A DNA stretch of 64,000 bases from Zeus faber (lineage: Eukaryota > Chordata > Actinopteri > Zeiformes > Zeidae). The notes below the pieces were generated by a model that saw only the letters and a list, made by a program, of their open reading frames with translations, was not told where the DNA came from and did not search any database. The stretch is from positions 7,114,000 through 7,177,999 of the forward strand of contig OY482863.1 of the NCBI GenBank assembly GCA_960531495.1, given 5' to 3'. The translations under genes and the position numbers were made by a program. Shown in pieces: positions 47,173-59,079 of this stretch (position 1 is the first letter of the stretch; the number at the start of each line of letters is the position of its first letter).

Positions 47173-47245
47173 GCCTCGTTGGCGCAGTAGGCAGCGCGTC
47201 AGTCTCATAATCTGAAGGTCGTGAGTTCGACCCTCACACGGGGCA
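47173..47245 (+). tRNA. tRNA-Met (CAT), unit 2
   Basis: Matches the array consensus: acceptor GCCTCGT with ACGGGGC, box A TGGCGCAGTAGG, box B GTTCGACCC, anticodon CAT, discriminator A. It is the elongator, not the initiator, type. TTTT terminator follows. Confidence 0.95.
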
Positions 47246-47695
47246 GGACTTGATTTTGTACCGATTGGCAAAACAAAGGGACCAAGTTGGGAAGGATGTC
47301 CAGCAGGTTCAGCTGATGAACAATGCTGACGAGCGACGAGTGTGTGTTGAGAAGGTGGAAGGACAACTTTGAGGAGTTGATCAACGAATAAAAGTACAGG
47401 GAAGGCCAGAGGGAGTTGCACTGCGTACTATATTTTGACATTTTGCGTGACATTTTTGGACATAGTACAGATGTCGTTTTTGGAAGTTTTTCAGCGTACT
47501 ATATTTTGACAATTTTTGACTGAGTACAGTATGTTGTTTTTGGGACCTTTTTCAGCATTGTATATGTTGATGTTTTTCTTAATAGTATAGTATGTAGTTT
47601 TTGGACATTCTTCGGCGTACAATTCTTTGATGTATTGTGTCAGTTTTGTACGTTTTTCAGCGTCGTAAACGTTCATGTTTTCTGCATCCATAGGA
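47246..47695 (+). repeat. 450-bp spacer
   Basis: Short LINE N-terminal part with deletions, a YREGQRELHC remnant and subrepeats. The same length and sequence recur at 55,088-55,537. Confidence 0.85.
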
Positions 47696-47768
47696 GCCTC
47701 GTTGGCGCAGTAGGCAGCGCGTCTGTCTCATAATCTGAAGGTCGTGAGTTCAAGCCTCACACGGGGCA
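47696..47768 (+). tRNA. tRNA-Met (CAT), unit 3, variant
   Basis: Full length with A to T in the anticodon stem (TCTGT), which breaks one pair, and T-loop TTCAAGC, which keeps the box B pattern. TTTT follows. Confidence 0.85.
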
Positions 47769-48630
47769 GGAGCTCATTTTGTACCGATTGGCAAGACAAA
47801 GGATGTACAGCAGGTTTGTCTGATGAAGGATAATGATGGGAATCTTCTCAGTCGGTGGAAGGAGGAGTTGATGAATGAAGAAAAGTACAGGGAAGTCCAG
47901 AGGGAGTTGCTCTGCCTCTTTGTGGATTTAGAGAAAGCATATGATAGGCTGCCGAGAGAGCAAGTGGGGTCTTGCATGAGGAAGTCAGGGGTGGCAAAGA
48001 AGTAGGTATGAGTGGTACAGGATATGTATGAGGACAGTCAGACAGTAGTAAGGTGTGCAGCAGGCGTGACAAATACCTTCAAAGTGGAGGTGGGATTGCA
48101 TCAAGGATCAGCTCTGAACCCTTTCTGGTATTGCAATGCTGATCAGGCACGAGTCTCTGTGGACTATGATGTTCGCGGATGACATTGGGATCTGTAGCGA
48201 GAGTCGGGAGCAGGTTGAGGAGAGCCTGGAGAAGTGGAGGCATGCGTTAGAGAGAAGAGGAATGAAAGTCAGCAGGAGTAAGACAGAATACATGTGCCTG
48301 AATGGGAGGGAGGGCGGTGAAAAGCTGAGAATGCAAGGAGCGGAGACACTGTTTGTCTCCACCCTGGAAAGGGAGAGGATGCTGAAGGAGTGGAGAAGAA
48401 GTGTACTGGTACCCATCTTCAAGAGATGAGAGTTACACTGGGAGAAGGAGGCTGAGGATGGAGCTGCCAGGCAAGAGGAAAAGAGGAAGGACAAAGAGAA
48501 GCCTTATGGAGGTGGTGAGGGAGGACATGCAGGCGGTTGGTGGAAGGGGGGAAGATGCACAGAACAGAAGGTATTGAAGGCAGATGATCCGCTGTGTCGA
48601 CCCCTAACGGGAGCAGCCCAAAGAAGAAGA
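47769..48630 (+). mobile_element. LINE ORF pieces, longest spacer type
   Basis: Shows in order LFVDLEKAYDRLPREQV (RT motif A region), MFADDIGICSESREQ (RT motif C), MKVSRSKTEYMCLNG, KEWRRSVLVPIFKR and the C-terminal RRLRMELPGK block, in different frames. RT is not intact. Related pieces at 51,783-52,643 and 57,806-58,668. Confidence 0.85.
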
Positions 48631-48956
48631 TACTTTCATGCTTTTTCGACAGAGTTCAGTATGTCATTTTTGGATTTCTTTCGGCGTACTATATTTTGTC
48701 ATTTTGCGTGACATTTTTGGACATAGTACAGATGTCGTTTTTGGATGTTTTTCAGCGTATTATATTTTGACAATTTTTGACTGAGTATACTATGTTGTTT
48801 TTGGGATGTTTTTCAACATTATACATGTTGATGTTTTTCTTAATAGTATAGTATGTAGTTTTTGGACATTCTTCGGCGTACAATTCTTTGATGTATTGTG
48901 TCCGTTTTGTACATTTTTCAGCGTCGTAAACTTTCATGTTTTCTGTATCCGTAGGA

Positions 48957-49029
48957 GCCTCGTTGGCGCAGTAGGCAGCGCGTCAGTCTCATAATCTGAA
49001 GGTCGTGAGTTCGACCCTCACACGGGGCA
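48957..49029 (+). tRNA. tRNA-Met (CAT), unit 4
   Basis: Identical to the array consensus over 73 nt; CCTTCATTTT terminator follows. Confidence 0.95.
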
Positions 49030-49510
49030 GGCCTTCATTTTGTACCGATTGGCAAAACAAAGGGACCAAGTTGGGAAGGATGTTCAGCTGATGAAGAATA
49101 CTGATGGCAATGTGCTGACAAGCGACGAGAGTGTGTTGAGAAGGTGGAAGGAGAACTTTGAGGAGTTGATCAATGAAGAAAATCAGAGCGAGAGAACAGT
49201 GGATGATGTGGGGATAGTGGATCAACAAGTGCAGCAAATTTGCAAGGATGAGCTGAGAACAGCATTAAAGAAGATGGAGAGTGGAAAGGCATTCCCAATG
49301 ATGGGAATCTTCTCAGTCGGTGGAAGGAGGAGTTGATGAATGAAGAAAAGTACAGGGAAGTCCAGAGGGAGTTGCTCTGCCTCTTTGTGGATTTAGAGAA
49401 AGCATATGATAGGCTGCCGAGAGAGCAAGTGGGGTCTTGCATGAGGAAGTCAGGGGTAAAAGATGGAGTGGAAAGGCACTTGGTCCATATGACACACCTG
49501 TGGAAGCAGG
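49030..49510 (+). mobile_element. LINE ORF pieces in 675-bp spacer
   Basis: YRLAKQRDQVGKDVQL, ESVLRRWKENFEELINEEN and IVDQQVQQICKDELRTALKK read in one frame. Then a junction leads to the EEKYREVQRELLCLFVDLEK piece, placed out of normal order. Counterpart at 61,340-61,830. Confidence 0.8.
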
Positions 49511-49704
49511 GAAATGTTCAATTTTTGACTGAGTATAATATGTTGTTTTTGGGACCTTTTTCAGCATTATATATGTTGATGTTTTTCTTAATAGTATAGT
49601 ATGTAGTTTTTGGACATTCTTCGGCGTACAATTCTTTGATGTATTGTGTCCGTTTTGTACGTTTTTCAGCGTCATAAACTTTCATGTTTTCTGCATCCAT
49701 GGGA

Positions 49705-49777
49705 GTCTCGTTGGCGCAGTAGGCAGCGCGTCAGTCTCATAATCTGAAGGTCGTGAGTTCGACCCTCACACGGGGCA
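49705..49777 (+). tRNA. tRNA-Met (CAT), unit 5, acceptor variant
   Basis: Starts GTCTCGT; C2 to T leaves a G-T wobble with the acceptor 3' strand. Otherwise consensus, and a CTTTT terminator follows. Confidence 0.9.
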
Positions 49778-50330
49778 GGTCATGCTTTTGTACCGATTGG
49801 CAAAACAATGGGACCACGTTGGAAAGGATGTCCAGCAGGTTCGGCTGATGAAGGATAATGATGGCAATGTGCTGACGAGCGTGTGTTGAGAAGGTGGAAG
49901 GAGAACTTTGAGGAGTTGATCAATGAAGAAAATCAGAGTAAGTGGATGATGTGGGGATATTGGAACAACAAGTGCAGCAAATTTGCAAGGATGATGTGAG
50001 GACAGCAAGATAAAAGATGGAGTGGAAAGGAACTTGGTCCACATGACACCTGTGGAAGCAGGCAAATGTTTAGGTGTGATGGCGGTGGCCTTCCGAGAAG
50101 TGTACTGGTACCCATCTTCAAGCGATGAGAGTTACATTGGGAGAAGGAGGCTGAGGATGGAGCTGCCAGGCAAGAGGAAAAGAGGAAGACCAAAGAGAAG
50201 CCTTATGGAGGTGGTGAGGGAGGACATGCAGGCGGTTGGTGTTACGGAGGAAGATACGCAGAACAGAAGGTATCGGAGGCAGATGATCCGCTCTGTCGAC
50301 CCCTAACGGGAGCAGCCCAAAGAAGAAGGT
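49778..50330 (+). mobile_element. LINE ORF pieces in 866-bp spacer
   Basis: Frame-broken N-terminal part, then EVYWYPSSSDESYIG and the C-terminal RRLRMELPGK block to the stop and 3' UTR start. Nearly identical segments at 55,611, 59,080 and 60,404. Confidence 0.8.
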
Positions 50331-50643
50331 ATTTTCATTTTTTTCGACAGAGTTTAGTATGTCATTTGGATTTTTTTCGCTGTACTAAATTTTGACATTT
50401 CCAACGTAGTATAGCATGTCGTTTTTTGGAAGTTTTTCAGCGTACTATATTTTGACAATTTTTGACTGAGTACAGTATGTTGTTTTTGGGACGTTTTTCA
50501 GCATTATATATATGTTGATGTTTTTCTTAATAGTATAGTATGAAGTTTTTGGACATTCTTCGGCGTACAAATCTTTGATGAGTTGTGTCAGTTTTGTACG
50601 TTTTTCAGCGTCGTAAACTTTCATGTTTTCTGCATCCATAGGA

Positions 50644-50716
50644 GCCTCGTTGGCGCAGTAGGCAGCGCGTCAGTCTCATAATCTGAAGGTCGTGAGTTCG
50701 ACCCTCACACGGGGCA
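50644..50716 (+). tRNA. tRNA-Met (CAT), unit 6
   Basis: Identical to the array consensus; CTTCATTTT follows. Confidence 0.95.
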
Positions 50717-51030
50717 GGACTTCATTTTGTACCGATTGGCAAGACAATGGGACCAAGTTGGAAAGGATGTCCAGCAGGTTCAGCTGATGAAGGATAATGA
50801 TTGGTTCGCGGATGACATTGTGATCTGTAGCGAGAGTCGGGAGCAGATTGAGTATAGTATGTTGTTTTTGGGACGTTTTTCAGCATTATATATGTTTATG
50901 TTTTTCTTAATAGTATAGTATGTCGTTTTTGGACATTCTTCGTTGTACAATTCTTTGATGTATTTTGACATACGTCAGTTTTGTATGTTTTGCAGCGTCG
51001 TAAACGTTCATGTTTTCTGCCTCCATTGGA
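50717..51030 (+). repeat. 314-bp spacer, second copy
   Basis: Same structure as 46,859-47,172, with the same RT deletion joining QLMKDND to FADDIV. Confidence 0.88.
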
Positions 51031-51103
51031 GCCTCGTTGGCGCAGTAGGCAGCGCGTCAGTCTCATAATCTGAAGGTCGTGAGTTCGACCCTCACACGGG
51101 GCA
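51031..51103 (+). tRNA. tRNA-Met (CAT), unit 7
   Basis: Identical to the array consensus; CTTCATTTT follows. The leader has CTCCATTGGA in place of ATCCATAGGA. Confidence 0.95.
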
Positions 51104-51635
51104 GGACTTCATTTTGTACCGATTGGCAAGACAAAGGGACCAAGTTGGGAAGGATGTTCAGCTGATGAAGAATACTGATGGCAATGTGCTGACGAGCGAC
51201 GAGAGTGTGTTGAGATGATGGAAGGAGAACTTTGAGGAGTTGATCAATGAAGAAAATCAGAGCGAGAGAACAGTGGATGATGTGGGGATAGTGGATCAAC
51301 AAGTGCAGCAAATTTGCAAGGATGAGCTGAGAACAGCATTAAAGAAGATGGAGAGTGGAAAGGCACTTGGTCCATATGACACACCTGTGGAAGTAGGGAA
51401 ATGTTGAGGTGAGATGGCGGTGGCCTTCCTAACAAGACTGTCGCAACGCCACCCTGGAATAGGAGAGGATGCTGAAGAAGTGTACTGGTACCCATCTTCA
51501 AGAGATGAGAGTTACACTGGGAGAAGGAGGTTGAGGATGGAGCTGCCAGGCAAGAGGGAAAGAGGAAGGCCAAAGAGAAGCCTTATGGAGGTGGTGAGGG
51601 AGGACATGCAGGCGGTTGGTGGAAGGGAGGAGGAT
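51104..51635 (+). mobile_element. LINE ORF pieces, spacer after unit 7
   Basis: N-terminal RT-side codons broken by a TGA (LRRW to L-R-stop-W), then the C-terminal block cut at AVGGREEDRHS and fused directly to the AT-rich subrepeat. Confidence 0.78.
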
Positions 51636-51732
51636 AGACATAGTATAGCAAACTCGTTTCTGGAAGTTTTTCAGCGTAGTATATTGCCATGTTTTCAACA
51701 GAGTTCAGTAGGTCATTTTTGAACATTTTTCG

Positions 51733-51782
51733 GCCTCAGTCTCATAATCTGAAGGTCGTGAGTTCAAGCCTCACACGGGGCA
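51733..51782 (+). pseudogene. tRNA-Met remnant, unit 8
   Basis: GCCTC is joined to AGTCTCATAATCTGAAGG, so the D arm and nearby bases are deleted, possibly through a shared TC. The anticodon arm, T arm and 3' acceptor strand remain. It lacks box A and cannot fold as a normal tRNA. Confidence 0.85.
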
Positions 51783-52643
51783 GGAGCTCATTTTGTACCG
51801 ATTGGCAAGACAAAGGATGTACAGCAGGTTTGTCTGATGAAGGATAATGATGGGAATCTTCTCAGTCAGTGGAAGGAGGAGTTGATGAATGAAGAAAAGT
51901 ACAGGGAAGTCCAGAGGGAGTTGCTCTGCCTCTTTGTGGATTTAGAGAAAGCATATGATAGGCTGCCGAGAGAGCAAGTGGGGTCTTGCATGAGGAAGTC
52001 AGGGGTGGCAAAGAAGTAGGTATGAGTGGTACAGGATATGTATGAGGACAGTCAGACAGCAGTAAGGTGTGCAGCAGGCGTGACAAAGACCTTCAAAGTG
52101 GAGGTGGGATTGCATCAAGGATCAGCTCTGAACCCTTTCTGGTTTTGCAATGCTGATCAGGCACGAGTCTCTGTGCACTATGATGTTCGCGGATGACATT
52201 GGGATCTGTAGAGAGAGTCGGGAGCAGGTTGAGGAGAGCCTGGAGAAGTGGAGGCATGCGTTAGAGAGAAGAGGAATGAAAGTCAGCAGGAGTAAGACAG
52301 AATACATGTGCCTGAATGGGAGGGAGGGCGGTGAAAAGCTGAGAATGCAAGGAGCGGAGACACTGTTTGTCTCCACCCTGGAACGGGAGAGGATGCTGAA
52401 GGAGTGGAGAAGAAGTGTACTGGTATCCATCTTCAAGAGATGAGAGTTACACTGGGAGAAGGAGGCTGAGGATGGAGCTGCCAGGCAAGAGGAAACGAGG
52501 AAGGACAAAGAGAAGCCTTATGGAGGTGGTGAGGGAGGACATGCAGGCGGTTGGTGTTATGGAGGAAGATGCGCAGAACAGAAGGTGTTGGAGGCAGATG
52601 ATCCGCTGTGTCGACCCCTAACGGGAGCAGCCCAAAGAAGAAG
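51783..52643 (+). mobile_element. LINE ORF pieces, longest spacer type
   Basis: Close copy of 47,769-48,630 with the same AYDRLPREQ, FADDIGIC and MELPGK blocks; differences are single bases, e.g. CSES to CRES after FADDIGI. Confidence 0.85.
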
Positions 52644-52954
52644 GTATTTTCATTTTTTTCGACAGAGTTTAGTATGTCATTTGGATTTTTTTCGCTGTAC
52701 TAAATTTTGACATTTCCAACGTAGTATAGCATGTCGTTTTTTGGAAGTTTTTTAGCAAACTACATTGTGACATTTTTCGACAGAGTATAGTATGTTGTTT
52801 TTGGAACGTTTTTCAACATTATATATGTTGATGTTTTTCTTAATAGTATAGTATGTAGTTTTTGGACATTCTTCGGCGTACAATTCTTTGATGTATTGTC
52901 TGTTTTGTACGTTTTTCAGCGTCATAAACTTTCATGTTGTCTGCATCCACAGGA

Positions 52955-53027
52955 GCCTCGTTGGCGCAGTAGGCAGCGCGTCAGTCTCATAATCTGAAGG
53001 TCGTGAGTTCGACCCTCACACGGGGCA
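52955..53027 (+). tRNA. tRNA-Met (CAT), unit 9
   Basis: Identical to the array consensus over 73 nt, then AGTCATACTTTT. The leader reads GTTGTCTGCATCCACAGGA, slightly changed. Confidence 0.95.
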
Positions 53028-53570
53028 AGTCATACTTTTGTACCGATTGGCAAAACAATGGGACCAAGTTGGGAAGGATGTCCGGCTGATGAAGAATACT
53101 GATGGGAATGTGCTGACGAGAAGGTGGAAGGAGAATTTTGAGGAGTTGATCAATGAAGAAAATCAGAGCGAGAGAACAGTGGATGATGTGGGGATAGTGG
53201 ATAGTGGATCAACAAGTGCAGCAAATTTGCAAGGATGAGCTGAGAACAGCATTAAAGAAGATGGAGAGTGGAAAGGCACTTGGTCCATATGACACACCTG
53301 TGGAAGCAGGGAAATGTTGAGGTGAGATGGCGGTGGCCTTCCTAACAAGACTGTCGCAACGCCACCCTGGAATAGGAGAGGATGCTGAAGAAGTGGAGAA
53401 GAAGTGTACTGGTACCCATCTTCAAGAGATGAGAGTTACACTGGGAGAAGGAGGCTGAGGATGGAGCTGCCAGGCAATAGGAAACGAGGAAGGCCAAAGA
53501 GAAGCCTTATGGAGGTGGTGAGGGAGGACATTGAGGCGGTTGGTGGAAGGGAGGACGATAGACATAGTAT
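53028..53570 (+). mobile_element. LINE ORF pieces, spacer after unit 9
   Basis: N-terminal codons, with a small GATAGTG duplication that shifts frame, then the C-terminal block ending at VGGREDDRHS and fused to subrepeats that continue to about 53,990. No stop or 3' UTR is kept. Confidence 0.78.
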
Positions 53571-54001
53571 AGCATTTCGTTTCTGGAAGTTTTTCAGCGT
53601 AGTATATTGCCATGTTTTCAACAGAGTTCAGTAGGTCATTTTTGAACATTTTTCGGCGTAGTATATTGTGATGTTTTTCAATACAGTACAGCATGTCATT
53701 TTCAAATGTTTTTCAGTGTTGGATATGTTTACGTTGTTTTTCATAGTATAGTATGTCATTTTTGTCGAAAAACGTCATGTTTTGACGTTTTTTTGACAAT
53801 TCTTTGATGTATCTTATAGTATGTTCTTATAGTATGTTGTATGTTGTTTTTCAACATTATATATGTTGATGTTTTTCTTAATAGTATAGTATGTAGTTTT
53901 TGGACATTCTTCGGCGTACAATTCTTTGATGTATTTTGACATACGTCAGTTTTGTACGTTTTTCAGCGTCGTAAACTTTCATGTTTTCTGCATCCATAGG
54001 A

Positions 54002-54067
54002 GCCTCGTTGGCGCAGCGCGTCAGTCTCATAATCTGAAGGTCGTGAGTTCGACCCTCACACGGGGCA
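54002..54067 (+). pseudogene. tRNA-Met with shortened D arm, unit 10
   Basis: 66 nt, missing TAGGCAG of the D loop between two GCAGCGC-like words. Anticodon, T arm and acceptor are intact. Probably non-functional, although box B and TTTT remain. Confidence 0.85.
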
Positions 54068-54693
54068 GGACTCCATTTTGTTCCGATTGGCAAGACAAAG
54101 GGACCAAGTTGGGAAGGATGTCCAGCAGGTTCAGCTGATGAACAATACTGATGGCAATGTGCTGACGGGCGACGACAGTGTGTTGAGAAGGTGGAAGGAG
54201 AACTTTGAGGAGTTGATCAATGAAGAAAATCAGAGCGAGAGAACAGTGGATGATGTGGGGATAGTGGATCAACAAGTGCAGCAAATTTGCAAGGATGAGC
54301 TGAGAACAGCATTAAAGAAGATGGAGAGTGGAAAGGCACTTGGTCCATATGACACACCTGTGGAAGCAGGGAAATGTTGAGGTGAGATGGCGGTGGCCTT
54401 CCTAACAAGACTGTCGCAACGCCACCCTGGAATAGGAGAGAATGCTGAAGAAGTGGAGAAGAAGTGTACTGGTACCCATCTTCAAGAGATGAGAGTTACA
54501 CTGGGAGAAGGAGGCTGAGGATGGAGCTGCCAGGCAAGAGGAAAAGAGGAAGGACAAAGAGAAGCCTTATGGAGGTGGTGAGGGAGGACATGCAGGTGGT
54601 TGGTGTTACGGAGGAAGATGCGCAGAAGAGAAGGTATCGGAGGCAGATGATCTGCTGTGTCGACCCCTAACGGGAGCAGGCCAGAGAAGAAGA
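54068..54693 (+). mobile_element. LINE ORF pieces, spacer after unit 10
   Basis: The cleanest N-terminal stretch: FRLARQRDQVGKDVQQVQ through ENFEELINEENQSERT and KALGPYDTPVEAGKC, then a stop, then the C-terminal block to the stop codon. All RT catalytic blocks are missing. Confidence 0.8.
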
Positions 54694-55014
54694 TACTTTC
54701 ATGTTTTTTCGACAGAGTTTAGTATGTCATTTTTGGATTTCTTTCGCCGTACTATATTTTGACATTTTTGGACATAGTACAGATGTCGTTTTTGGAAGTT
54801 TTCCAGCGTACTATATTTTGACAATTTTTGACTGAGTATAGTATGTTGTTTTTGGGATGTTTTTCACCATTATATATGTTGATGTTTTTCTTAATAGTAT
54901 AGTATGTCGTTTTTGGACATTTTTCGGCATATAATTCTTTGATGTATTTTGACATACGTCAGGTTTGTACGTTTTTCAGCGTCGTAAACTTTCATGTTTT
55001 CTGCATCCATAGGA

Positions 55015-55087
55015 GCCTCGTTGGCGCAGTAGGCAGCGCGTCAGTCTCATAATCTGAAGGTCGTGAGTTCGACCCTCACACGGGGCA
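55015..55087 (+). tRNA. tRNA-Met (CAT), unit 11
   Basis: Identical to the array consensus; CTTCATTTT follows. Confidence 0.95.
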
Positions 55088-55537
55088 GGACTTCATTTTG
55101 TACCGATTGGCAAGACAAAGGGACCAAGTTGGGAAGGATGTCCAGCAGGTTCAGCTGATGAACAATGCTGACGAGCGACGAGTGTGTGTTGAGAAGGTGG
55201 AAGGACAACTTTGAGGAGTTGATCAACGAATAAAAGTACAGGGAAGGCCAGAGGGAGTTGCACTGCGTACTATATTTTGACATTTTGCGTGACATTTTTG
55301 GACATAGTACAGATGTCGTTTTTGGAAGTTTTTCAGTGTACTATATTTTGACAATTTTTGACTGAGTACAGTATGTTGTTTTTGGGACCTTTTTCAGCAT
55401 TATATATGTTGATGTTTTTCTTAATAGTATAGTATGTAGTTTTTGGACATTCTTCGGCGTACAAATCTTTGATGTAGTGTGTCAGTTTTGTACGTTTTTC
55501 AGCGTCCTGAACTTTCATGTTTTCTGCATCCTCGGGA
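55088..55537 (+). repeat. 450-bp spacer, second copy
   Basis: Same as 47,246-47,695 with a few base changes. The leader is changed to GCATCCTCGGGA. Confidence 0.85.
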
Positions 55538-55610
55538 GCCTCGTTGGCGCAGTAGGCAGCGCGTCAGTCTCATAATCTGAAGGTCGTGAGTTCGACCCTC
55601 ACACGGGGCA
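55538..55610 (+). tRNA. tRNA-Met (CAT), unit 12
   Basis: Identical to the array consensus; ATGCTTTT follows. Confidence 0.95.
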
Positions 55611-56160
55611 GGTCATGCTTTTGTACCGATTGGCAAAACAATGGGACCACGTTGGAAAGGATGTCCAGCAGGTTCGGCTGATGAAGGATAATGATGGCAA
55701 TGTGCTGACGAGCGTGTGTTGAGAAGGTGGAAGGAGAACTTTGAGGAGTTGATCAATGAAGAAAATCAGAGTAAGTGGATGATGTGGGGATATTGGAACA
55801 ACAAGTGCAGCAAATTTGCAAGGATGATGTGAGGACAGCAAGATAAAAGATGGAGTGGAAAGGAACTTGGTCCACATGACACCTGTGGAAGCAGGCAAAT
55901 GTTTAGGTGTGATGGCGGTGGCCTTCCGAGAAGTGTACTGGTACCCATCTTCAAGCGATGAGAGTTACATTGGGAGAAGGAGGCTGAGGATGGAGCTGCC
56001 AGGCAAGAGGAAAAGAGGAAGACCAAAGAGAAGCCTTATGGAGGTGGTGAGGGAGGACATGCAGGCGGCTGGTGTTACGGAGGAAGATGCGCAGAACAGA
56101 AGGTATTGGAGGCAGATGATCCGCTCTGTCGACCCCTAACGGGAGCAGCCCAAAGAAGAA
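55611..56160 (+). mobile_element. LINE ORF pieces, 767-bp spacer
   Basis: Close copy of 49,778-50,330. The whole spacer is about 100 bp shorter because a block of subrepeats before the leader is deleted (ATTATATCGTCGTAAAC junction near 56,337). Confidence 0.8.
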
Positions 56161-56377
56161 GGTATTTTCATTTTTTTCGACAGAGTTTAGTATGTCATTT
56201 GGATTTTTTTCGCTGTACCAAATTTTGACATTTCCAACGTAGTATAGCATGTCGTTTTTTGGAAGTTTTTCAGCGTACTATATTTTGACATTTTTTGACT
56301 GAGTACAGTATGTTGTTTTTGGGACGTTTTTCAGCATTATATCGTCGTAAACTTTCATGTTTTCTGCATCCATAGGA

Positions 56378-56450
56378 GCCTCGTTGGCGCAGTAGGCAGC
56401 GCGTCAGTCTCATAATCTGAAGGTCGTGAGTTCGACCCTCACACGGGGCA
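56378..56450 (+). tRNA. tRNA-Met (CAT), unit 13
   Basis: Identical to the array consensus; CTTCATTTT follows. Confidence 0.95.
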
Positions 56451-56764
56451 GGGCTTCATTTTGTACCGATTGGCAAGACAATGGGACCAAGTTGGAAAGG
56501 ATGTCCAGCAGGTTCAGCTGATGAAGGATAATGATTGGTTCGCGGATGACAATGTGATCTGTAGCGAGAGTCGGGAGCAGATTGAGTATAGTATGTTGTT
56601 TTTGGGACGTTTTTCAGCATTATATATGTTTATGTTTTTCTTAATAGTATAGTAGGTCGTTTTTGGACATTCTTCGTTGTACAATTCTTTGATGTATTTT
56701 GACATACGTCAGTTTTGTATGTTTTGCAGCGTCGTAAACGTTCATGTTTTCTGTCTCCATGGGA
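56451..56764 (+). repeat. 314-bp spacer, third copy
   Basis: Same as 50,717-51,030 with single changes, e.g. FADDIV to FADDNV. Confidence 0.88.
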
Positions 56765-56837
56765 GCCTCGTTGACGCAGTAGGCAGCGCGTCAGTCTCAT
56801 AATCTGAAGGTCGTGAGTTCGACCCTCACACGGGGCA
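56765..56837 (+). tRNA. tRNA-Met (CAT), unit 14, box A variant
   Basis: G10 to A (TTGACGCAG), which changes box A and the first D-stem pair. Otherwise consensus with TTTT after. Confidence 0.88.
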
Positions 56838-57430
56838 GGACTTCATTTTGTACCGATTGGAGAGACAAAGGGACCAAGTTGGGAAGGATGTTCAGCTGAT
56901 GAAGAATACTGATGGCAATGTGCTGACGAGCGACGAGAGTGTGTTGAGAAGGTGGAAGGAGAACTTTGAGGAGTTGATCAATGAAGAAAATCAGAGCGAG
57001 AGAACAGTGGCTGATGTGGGGATAGTGGATCAACAAGTGCAGCAAATTTGCAAGGATGAGCTGAGAACAGCATTAAAGAAGATGGAGAGTGGAAAGGCAC
57101 TTGGTCCATATGACACACCTGTGGAAGTAGGGAAATGTTGAGGTGAGATGGCGGTGGCCTTCCTAACAAGACTGTCGCAACGCCACCCTGGAATAGGAGA
57201 GGATGCTGAAGAAGTGGAGAAGAAGTGTACTGGTACCCATCTTCAAGAGATGAGAGTTACACTGGGAGAAGGAGGTTGAGGATGGAGCTGCCAGGCAAGA
57301 GGAAAAGAGGAAGGCCAAAGAGAAGCCTTATGGAGGTGGTGAGGAGGGACATGCAGGCGGTTGGTGTTACGGAGGAAGATGCGCAGAACAGAAGGTAGAC
57401 ATGCAGGCGGTTGGTGGAAGGGAGGAGGAT
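56838..57430 (+). mobile_element. LINE ORF pieces, spacer after unit 14
   Basis: Clean N-terminal stretch to PYDTPVEVGKC, then a C-terminal block with a short internal duplication (ACATGCAGGCGGTTGGTG occurs twice near 57,349 and 57,398), then fused to subrepeats. Confidence 0.8.
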
Positions 57431-57732
57431 AGACATAGTATAGCAAACTCGTTTCTGGAAGTTTTTCAGCGTAGTATATTGCCATGTTTTCAACAGAGTT
57501 CAGTAGTTCATTTTTGAATATTTTTCGGCTTAGTACATTGTGATGTTTTTCAATACAGTACAGCATGTCATTTTCCAATGTTTTTCGGTGTTGTATATGT
57601 TTACGTTTTTCTTCATCGTATAGTATGTCATTTTTGTCAAAAAACGTCAAGACATGACGTTTTTTGACATCGAATGTCAGTTTTGTACGTTTTTCAGCGT
57701 CGTAAACTTTCATGTTTTCTGCATCCTCGGGA

Positions 57733-57805
57733 GCCTCGTTGGCGCAGTAGGCAGCGCGTCAGTCTCATAATCTGAAGGTCGTGAGTTCGACCCTCACACG
57801 GGGCA
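57733..57805 (+). tRNA. tRNA-Met (CAT), unit 15
   Basis: Identical to the array consensus; GCTCATTTT follows. Confidence 0.95.
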
Positions 57806-58668
57806 GGAGCTCATTTTGTACCGATTGGCAAGACAAAGGATGTACAGCAGGTTTGTCTGATGAAGGATAATGATGGGAATCTTCTCAGTCGGTGAAAGGA
57901 GGAGTTGATGAATGAAGAAAAGTACAGGGAAGTCCAGAGGGAGTTGCTCTGCCTCTTTGTGGCTTTAGAGAAAGCATATGATAGGCTGCCGAGAGAGCAA
58001 GTGGGGTCTTGCATGAGGAAGTCAGGGGTGGCAAAGAAGTAGGTATGAGTGGTACAGGATATGTATGAGGACAGTCAGACAGCAGTAAGGTGTGCAACAG
58101 GCGTGACAAAGACCTTCAAAGTGGAGGTGGGATTGCATCAAGGATCAGCTCTGAACCCTTTCTGGTTTTGCAATGCTGATCAGGCACGAGTCTCTGTGGA
58201 CTATGATGTTCGCGGATGACATTGGGATCTGTAGCGAGAGTCGGGAGCAGGTTGAGGAGAGCCTGGAGAAGTGGAGGCATGCGTTAGAGAGAAGAGGAAT
58301 GAAAGTCAGCAGGAGTAAGACAGAATACATGTGCCTGAATGGGAGGGAGGGCGGTGAAAAGCTGAGAATGCAAGGAGCGGAGACACTGTTTGTCTCCACC
58401 CTGGAAAGGGAGAGGATGCTGAAGGAGTGGAGAAGAAGTGTACTGGTATCCATCTTCAAGAGATGAGAGTTACACTGGGAGAAGGAGGCTGAGGATGGAG
58501 CTGCCAGGCAAGAGGAAAAGAGGAAGGACAAAGAGAAGCCTTATGGAGGTGGTGAGGGAGGACATGCAGGCGGTTGGTGGAAGGGGGGAAGATGCGCAGA
58601 ACAGAAGGTATTGAAGGCAGATGATCCGCTGTGTCGACCCCTAACAGGAGCAGCCCAAAGAAGAAGAT
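57806..58668 (+). mobile_element. LINE ORF pieces, longest spacer type
   Basis: Third copy of the 47,769 type, with FADDIGICSESREQ and MKVSRSKTEYMCLNG intact and RT motif A reading FVALEKAYDRLP (D to A at the first catalytic Asp). Confidence 0.85.
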
Positions 58669-59006
58669 ACTTTCATGCTTTTTCGACAGAGTTCAGTATG
58701 TCATTTTTGGATTTCTTTCGGCGTACTATATTTTGACATTTTGCGTGACATTTTTGCGTGACATTTTTGGACATAGTACAGATGTCGTTTTTGGAAGTTT
58801 TTCAGCGTATTATATTTTGACAATTTTTGACTGAGTATACTATGTTGTTTTTGGGATGTTTATCAACATTATACATGTTGATGTTTTTCTTAATAGTATA
58901 GTATGTAGTTTTTGGACATTCTTCGGCGTACAATTCTTTGATGTATTGTGTCCGTTTTGTACGTTTTTCAGCGTCATAAACTTTCATGTTTTCTGCATCC
59001 ATGGGA

Positions 59007-59079
59007 GCCTCGTTGGCGCAGTAGGCAGCGCGTCAGTCTCATAATCTGAAGGTCGTGAGTTCGACCCTCACACGGGGCA
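59007..59079 (+). tRNA. tRNA-Met (CAT), unit 16
   Basis: Identical to the array consensus; ATGCTTTT follows. Confidence 0.95.
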